A DNA stretch of 31,202 nucleotides from JBCCRH01 sp039208045. Lineage in GTDB: Bacteria > Bacteroidota > Bacteroidia > Chitinophagales > Saprospiraceae. The notes beneath the pieces are model-generated. The model was given only the letters and a program-made list of their open reading frames with translations, was not told the DNA's origin and ran no database searches. Where the stretch lies: positions 1 through 31,202 of the forward strand of contig JBCCRH010000014.1 of NCBI GenBank assembly GCA_039208045.1, given 5' to 3'. Shown one piece after another: positions 26,232-31,202 of the stretch (its first letter is position 1; each line of letters starts with the position of its first letter). Made by a program: the position numbers and the translations under genes.

Positions 26232-29200
26232 TTATTCATCCCATCGAATAGTTCCTATTTCTATCGTTCCCTCTTCTTCCTTAAGGGACTTAGTTATGTA
26301 ATGAACCTTTTGATTATCAGAGCCATAATTGGTATAAATAGCAGCTCGAACTATTGCTGGGCCTGAAATCTTTTGTATTCTATCATCATAAAAATCAACT
26401 TCAATTTTATAGTCCCCTGGTATAGCTTTCTTCAAAATATATTCTTCTGGCCCATAGCCGTTTGTATAATCTTCAGTTAGCCTTCCGCCAATTTTGGTAA
26501 GTTCATTTAAATAGTAACATTTTTCACCAGTTGGCTCGGTAATCCACATATCCAAATCAGTTTCCATCACATTCCAATCTACCACGATTCGAATATCTAC
26601 TGGCAGGTCACTCAATAATGGTTTAGGTATATTTGAAATGTCTAAGCTTGGGTTGCTTGCACGAAGGTTATTCATTTCATGAAGGACAGTCAACTGGATA
26701 TTTGGGAAAAGATAATTTTCTCTGACACCTGCATCTAGAATGATTTCGAGAAATAAATCTAGGGCCTCTTGCTCCTGCCCTGCTGCTTGCATCGCTAACG
26801 CTAAATCCCTTTTTGACTGAGGCTCAAAAGGTCGAAGTTCCAGTACTTTTTTGAATAAAAATATACTCTGCTCAAATCTTTCGTACTGCAAATAAATATT
26901 AGCTAGCGTCTTCAGAGATTCGTGATTTTGAAGATCAAGCTCTACAATATTAGAGAAGATTTGAAAAGCTTTTTCTTCTAGTCTATTATCCAAAAAGAGC
27001 TGACCTATACTGAAGTAAAAACTTGGTTCTTTACCATACGCTTCTTTTAGTTCTAGGTATTTTTCAAATTGTAGCTCTACAGGATATTCTCGCAAAATCT
27101 TTAAGTAAGGTTCTTCTTTATTCCATGACTTGATAGTAAAAGCGGGATCAAAAGCCGCAATTATAGAGTCTGGCAATTGGTATTCATCTATAGAAAGATT
27201 TCTGCTAACTATCACCACTACGCCATCTTTAGCATTCTCCCCAAACATGCTTATGGCTCTTTCTGGCTGAATGACATCAATAGATATGATAGGTTCTGTA
27301 TATAAGATGTCTACTTCATCTAAATTCAACCATTTATCATCTACTAAAAACAATGGCTTCGCCCCAAGGCTGATAGAGGCTATCCCTCTATTGATTCGAG
27401 TAAAATTAGCTCCCTTTTCTATCGAAATTCTATTCGTTGATACTGCGTTATCATAAACTTCATAGCTATCACCAGAAACGTCAGGAGCTAAGCCTGCAAC
27501 AACCACCTCGGATAGTTTTAGAGTTTCAAAACTCATTTGGAGCATGCGTTTATCAACTTCTGAGGCATTTAGCTCTTGAGAATCATAACCTGTGTAGTGA
27601 AATATAAGTATATCACTTTCACGAACTCTTAGCCTATAGTAGCCCTTCAAATCTGTAACCGTCCCAATTTCTTCTCCTTGTATAAGAATGGCTACACCGA
27701 TCAGAGGCTCCCCAGTTTCATCTACTATTCTCCCTTCAATAACTTTATCGAAAATAGTGGTATCAATTGTTGGAATTCTGTTTCCAAAGTGCTCTTTAAA
27801 GAAATACTCGTCATAAGTTAGTGTATCTAGTGGTATGTAATTATTAACCCATGAGCTGTCTTGTACTTTTGGTGAATAATGTGTTGTTGTATCTTTCTCA
27901 TTGTAAATCCACCACTCTACTCGATCCATATAATCGTAGACTAATTCTTCTACTAAAACTTCCTTTGATAAAGGAAGATAGTTGTCTTGACTACTTATTA
28001 TCTCGTCGTACTCTTTTCTTAATTCAGGTGGGGGATCAATGCCATACCTAGCGTAATCCCAAGCACTTTCTAGAATGATTAATGAGGTATGGGGAGTGAT
28101 CAAGTTGTAGGTCTTTCCTACTTGAATTACTTTATTCTTATCATGATCTACATTCTGAAGTAAATCGCTAACTTTTTTATTAGCCCACAATCGCTCTATT
28201 TCGACTGATTCTTCAGATTCAGTGATTAGAATTTCTCTTTTATAAATGGTTTTACCAGGAATTCCAAAATGAAGTGTTATTGGTACATCTGTACCTACCC
28301 TTATCTTTCCTGCTAAAGAAAAGGTGGTATTGGGCTTTATTATAGTAGGTGTATTCGGATATACCTCGCTAATAAAATCAGGATTAAAGGTTGCCCCAAG
28401 ATAAAGCAAAGAAGTGTTTTCCAATGAAAACAATGCCTCCTCTGGTGATGTATTTAGCAGGTTAATATGACTTCCTCCACATAGCGAAGCTAAATGGGTA
28501 GAATAGTTTTCATCTATAATAGCTGAGCTAGAAATTAAATATACTAGATGGTCAAAGGAGAAATTGCTAGGCCGATCAAGATTTGGAATGCCGTCAGTAA
28601 AAAAAAGGATTTCATCCACCTTTAAATCCATGGTAATTAAGGACTCAAAACTTGTACCACCATCATAGATTACATCACTTAATCGTTTGATTAGCACATC
28701 TACTTGCCCTTTTTCTATTTCAAAGAATTCATGAAACTGTATAGCTTGATTGATCCCTATAAGTTGGACTTTTGCTCTGGATAAATGCTTCATGTATGCT
28801 CTGAGTAGATCAAATTCTTTTGATGTATCTCGATTGATCATAGAAGACGACATATCCCAAATGATTGCAAGCTCTTTTGGCTTTTCCTTTTCTATTTCTA
28901 TGTTTGGAGGAAGTGTAGTTAGGTAGAAGAAATCGTCATCACTACACTGCTGTCTGAAAATTTTTTCTTTTTTTACTGCAGGAGGTTTGAACTCAAAAAC
29001 TCCGATAGCCTCAAAATCGCTTCTCCTGATTTCACCAACGAATGATGTTCCGTCTTTTTCAAATTTCGTCTCTCCAAAACCATCATTTGTTAAGCTTGGG
29101 GTAATAATTGCATTTATGACTTTCACTGTAATGGAAAAATGATTAACTCTTCCAAACTCAGCTATCATTCGATAAATATTATCCATCCCTGCAAGTTCTT

Positions 29201-29642
29201 CTTCAAAACCAATTAAGATAGATTTAGAATCGTTTGCAAAAATAGGGTAGACTCTTGCTTTATAATTGTTCCCAACCGTTTGCTCTAGCAAACCTGGATC
29301 AATTACTTGCCTTACTACACCTTCAAAAGCTTGTTGTACAAGAGCTTTTTCGACAACTACTCCTTCTCGCATAAGGCCATTGACATCCATTGCAAATCGA
29401 AAAACCTTTTGCTGATTGGTTAAGGGGAAGTTAAGTTCACCTTCTAGCGTGCGATCATTAGGATTGAAGAAGGTTAGTTCAGTAATAGTAGTGGCCATAT
29501 TACCAACTACTTGAATATTGATCTTTACGGAGTCTAAAATTATAGGAGCTACATCTTCCTGGACATTGAGTATTCTATTATTCTGAGAAGTAGCTAGAAC
29601 AGGAAGGATAAGCAGTAATAGCGTACAGATATTTAACTTCAT
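26232..29642 (-). CDS. Multidomain VIT-vWA-CarboxypepD-plug-TPR-DUF2135 protein
   Basis: 1136 residues with a signal peptide (to about LATSQ20). Domains in order: VIT domain about 24-150 (TELTFFNPNDRTLEGELNFP, then VYPIFANDSK); von Willebrand A domain about 255-395 with complete MIDAS residues Asp263, Ser265, Ser267 (DMSSS), Thr330 (DGGTSF) and Asp350 (FFTDG); carboxypeptidase-D-like domain about 633-705; a TonB-plug-like segment about 740-815 (PLFLVDDK, then SMFGENAKDGVVVI); TPR-like helices about 868-970; and a C-terminal DUF2135 domain about 1010-1136 (DLDMWITEPTGE). VIT, vWA, TPR and DUF2135 co-occur in known bacterial proteins. The inserted CarboxypepD/plug pair without a barrel is striking. 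Likely an envelope protein for metal-dependent protein contacts; the actual role is unknown. Confidence 0.8.
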   Translation of the reverse strand: MKLNICTLLLLILPVLATSQNNRILNVQEDVAPIILDSVKINIQVVGNMATTITELTFFNPNDRTLEGELNFPLTNQQKVFRFAMDVNGLMREGVVVEKALVQQAFEGVVRQVIDPGLLEQTVGNNYKARVYPIFANDSKSILIGFEEELAGMDNIYRMIAEFGRVNHFSITVKVINAIITPSLTNDGFGETKFEKDGTSFVGEIRRSDFEAIGVFEFKPPAVKKEKIFRQQCSDDDFFYLTTLPPNIEIEKEKPKELAIIWDMSSSMINRDTSKEFDLLRAYMKHLSRAKVQLIGINQAIQFHEFFEIEKGQVDVLIKRLSDVIYDGGTSFESLITMDLKVDEILFFTDGIPNLDRPSNFSFDHLVYLISSSAIIDENYSTHLASLCGGSHINLLNTSPEEALFSLENTSLLYLGATFNPDFISEVYPNTPTIIKPNTTFSLAGKIRVGTDVPITLHFGIPGKTIYKREILITESEESVEIERLWANKKVSDLLQNVDHDKNKVIQVGKTYNLITPHTSLIILESAWDYARYGIDPPPELRKEYDEIISSQDNYLPLSKEVLVEELVYDYMDRVEWWIYNEKDTTTHYSPKVQDSSWVNNYIPLDTLTYDEYFFKEHFGNRIPTIDTTIFDKVIEGRIVDETGEPLIGVAILIQGEEIGTVTDLKGYYRLRVRESDILIFHYTGYDSQELNASEVDKRMLQMSFETLKLSEVVVAGLAPDVSGDSYEVYDNAVSTNRISIEKGANFTRINRGIASISLGAKPLFLVDDKWLNLDEVDILYTEPIISIDVIQPERAISMFGENAKDGVVVIVSRNLSIDEYQLPDSIIAAFDPAFTIKSWNKEEPYLKILREYPVELQFEKYLELKEAYGKEPSFYFSIGQLFLDNRLEEKAFQIFSNIVELDLQNHESLKTLANIYLQYERFEQSIFLFKKVLELRPFEPQSKRDLALAMQAAGQEQEALDLFLEIILDAGVRENYLFPNIQLTVLHEMNNLRASNPSLDISNIPKPLLSDLPVDIRIVVDWNVMETDLDMWITEPTGEKCYYLNELTKIGGRLTEDYTNGYGPEEYILKKAIPGDYKIEVDFYDDRIQKISGPAIVRAAIYTNYGSDNQKVHYITKSLKEEEGTIEIGTIRWDE

Positions 29643-29744
29643 AACTATAGAATTTGATCCTACAGATGAATAACGAATAACGATAAATATTTGCCGCTTG
29701 ACTAAATAGAGCCTTACTATATTGGAACACAGCAGGGATTCAAG

Positions 29745-31202
29745 CTACCGACTCAGCAGCACATCGCCATAAGCCTTATAAACTTCCCCATCTTTGCGCT
29801 CTGCTTCGATATAGTAGATGTACACCCCAGTATTTAGTGCTTGCCCGCGCCATTGACCATTCCAACCATCGGTGGGGTTATTTAATCCAATATTGTTTCG
29901 TTCGAACATGAGGCCTCCCCAGCGATCAAATACACGGAATAGCTTGACGATAGGAAATTGGTCCGCATTGCCTTGCGGAAAGAAACTATCGTTAAATCCA
30001 TCATTATTGGGACTAAACGCATTCGGTAAATATAAGCCAACTCGCTCATCCACTGCGATCTGCACTTCGTCTGTAGCCGTACAGCCTTGCTCATCGAATA
30101 CCGCTACTTCATACACTGATGAGCGAAGGGGTTCCAGGGTGAGTGTAGGGCATATGCAAACGGTATCTGCTCCGCCGAGCACCCATTCATAATCTGTATT
30201 TAGCAGGTTGGTTTCGGTAGTCAGGGTCACCTCTTCTCCCAGTTTTATTTCAGTAGCACTAGCTAGTAGTTCCAGAATGGGTTCAAAGGTGTTGAGGCTA
30301 AGTTGAGCTATAGAGTCGCAGCCGGAGGCTGTTTGAAGTAGTGTTTCGTATTGGCCAGCAGAGGTAAGTGCTAAGCCATTCCATGTGAAGGATGTTCCCT
30401 CACAAATATCTATGGTCTCTACTGTTCCGATGAGGGGTTCGTAGATAACCTCGGTAATCACTAGACTATCACAACCTGCACTGTTCGTAAATAGCTCCTC
30501 AATAGTGCCCACCCCACTCGCTTCACAGCTCGTCAGCACCAACTCTGTGGTATCGCTCTCTAAAAATGTCGTCGTCGTAATTACCAAACTGTCGCAACCA
30601 GCGCTGTTGGTTAGCAGATCCTCCGTTATGCCTACCTCGCTTGCATCACAACTCGTTAAAAACAGTGCTGTGGTATCGCTCTCCAAAAATGTCGTCGTCG
30701 TAATCACCAGGCTATCGCAACCAGCGCTGTTGGTCAACAGCTCCTCCGTGGTGCCAACATTTGCCACATCACAACTGGTTAAAAACAATTCTGTCGTATC
30801 GCTTTCCAGCAGGGTCGTCGTGATAATCACCAAACTGTCGCAACCTGAGCTGTTGATTAACAGCTCCTCCGTCGTACCAACTTCTGACACATCACAACTG
30901 GTTAAAAACAATTCTGTCGTGTCGCTCTCCAAAAATGTCGTCGTCGTAATCACCAGACTATCGCAACCGATGCTGTTGGTTAACAGCTCCTCCGTTACAC
31001 CTACATCGCCTACATTACAACTCGTCAAAAACAATTCTGTGGTGTCGCTTTCCAGCAGGGTCGTCGTGATAATCACCAAACTGTCGCAACCTGCGATGTT
31101 GGTTAGCAGCTCCTCCGTTATGCCTACCTCGCCCACATCACAACTGGTTAAAAACAATTCTGTCGTATCGCTTTCCAGCAGGGTCGTCGTGATAATCACC
31201 AA
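29745..31202 (-). CDS. T9SS-secreted repeat protein, C-terminal part (5' end beyond window)
   Basis: The reading frame is open to the right edge, so the start is missing; 485 codons are visible. Six tandem 41-residue repeats occupy residues 1-246 (pattern ESDTTELFLTSC..VGxTEELLTNSAGCDSLVI, with two Cys each). Then come a further GCDS unit, a PKD/Ig-like region with Cys residues (TVCICPTLTL), and the gliding-motility/CHU_C type B sorting domain: LPNAFSPNNDGFNDSFFP, RVFDRWGGLMFERN, DGWNGQWRGQ and the end KAYGDVLLSR. This C-terminus directs export by the type IX secretion system and surface attachment. Probably a large adhesin-like surface protein. Confidence 0.88.
   Translation of the reverse strand: MVIITTTLLESDTTELFLTSCDVGEVGITEELLTNIAGCDSLVIITTTLLESDTTELFLTSCNVGDVGVTEELLTNSIGCDSLVITTTTFLESDTTELFLTSCDVSEVGTTEELLINSSGCDSLVIITTTLLESDTTELFLTSCDVANVGTTEELLTNSAGCDSLVITTTTFLESDTTALFLTSCDASEVGITEDLLTNSAGCDSLVITTTTFLESDTTELVLTSCEASGVGTIEELFTNSAGCDSLVITEVIYEPLIGTVETIDICEGTSFTWNGLALTSAGQYETLLQTASGCDSIAQLSLNTFEPILELLASATEIKLGEEVTLTTETNLLNTDYEWVLGGADTVCICPTLTLEPLRSSVYEVAVFDEQGCTATDEVQIAVDERVGLYLPNAFSPNNDGFNDSFFPQGNADQFPIVKLFRVFDRWGGLMFERNNIGLNNPTDGWNGQWRGQALNTGVYIYYIEAERKDGEVYKAYGDVLLSR
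30465..31202 (-). repeat. Six tandem 123-bp coding repeats (41 residues each)
   Basis: Units run back from 31202 in 123-bp steps with no indels. Two variants alternate, IITTTLLES and ITTTTFLES, in the order A, A, B, A, B, B along the protein. Stretches of tens of bases are identical between units. The array continues past the right edge, so its total copy number is unknown. Confidence 0.9.

Noticed and set aside
30465..31202. CRISPR array
   Set aside because: Regular repeats of 123 bp are in frame, with no short repeat/unique spacer pattern; they are coding repeats of a T9SS protein.

Overview
The window looks like Bacteroidota chromosome, most likely a Saprospiraceae/Lewinella-type lineage (inferred from protein style; no search was run). 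Supporting signs are a type IX secretion (type B, CHU_C) C-terminal domain, TonB receptors with a carboxypeptidase-D-like N-terminal domain, lipoproteins with acidic residues after the lipid cysteine, SusE/SGBP-style beta-sandwich repeats, and no Shine-Dalgarno sequences.

Layout. (1) 1-318: an odd left edge. About the first 160 bases read as a frameshifted Ty3/gypsy-like reverse transcriptase fragment, followed by the C-terminal tail of an unidentified bacterial gene. (2) 337-15088: nine co-directional, tightly spaced genes that form a beta-1,3/1,6-glucan (laminarin-type) utilisation operon. It holds a surface glycan-binding lipoprotein with four repeats, a GH16 laminarinase lipoprotein, a large cytoplasmic GH149/GH161-like beta-1,3-glucan phosphorylase, a GH17 lipoprotein, a GH30 lipoprotein, a GPH-family sugar:cation symporter, two GH17 proteins without signal peptides, and an exported alpha/beta hydrolase. 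SusC/SusD are not in the window and may lie to the left. (3) 15094-17025: a SAM methyltransferase carrying an exact 84-bp in-frame duplication, a YqhA-family membrane protein, and a GIY-YIG-like domain joined to a membrane segment. (4) 17049-20492: a copper/metal-type TonB receptor with two N-terminal HMA domains, its small Cys/His-rich partner gene, and a G-run/inverted-repeat block at its 3' end. (5) 20579-23741: two antitoxin-like genes without intact toxins, flanking a fused ethanolamine ammonia-lyase (EutB-EutC) that carries a Tat-type lipoprotein signal. (6) 23756-26030: katG with a good intrinsic terminator. (7) 26232-31202: a VIT/vWA/TonB-plug/TPR/DUF2135 mosaic protein and the C-terminal part of a T9SS-secreted repeat protein that runs off the right edge.

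How the genes work together. In the glucan operon, lipoprotein GH16, GH17 and GH30 enzymes would cut and debranch beta-glucan outside the inner membrane, the GPH symporter would import oligosaccharides, and the cytoplasmic GH17s plus the phosphorylase would finish them with energy-saving phosphorolysis. The metal receptor and the small Cys/His-rich protein form a second unit. The most unusual gene is the exported EutBC fusion: it keeps all five known EutB substrate-contact residues, yet appears to be a Tat-exported lipoprotein with no eut operon around it.
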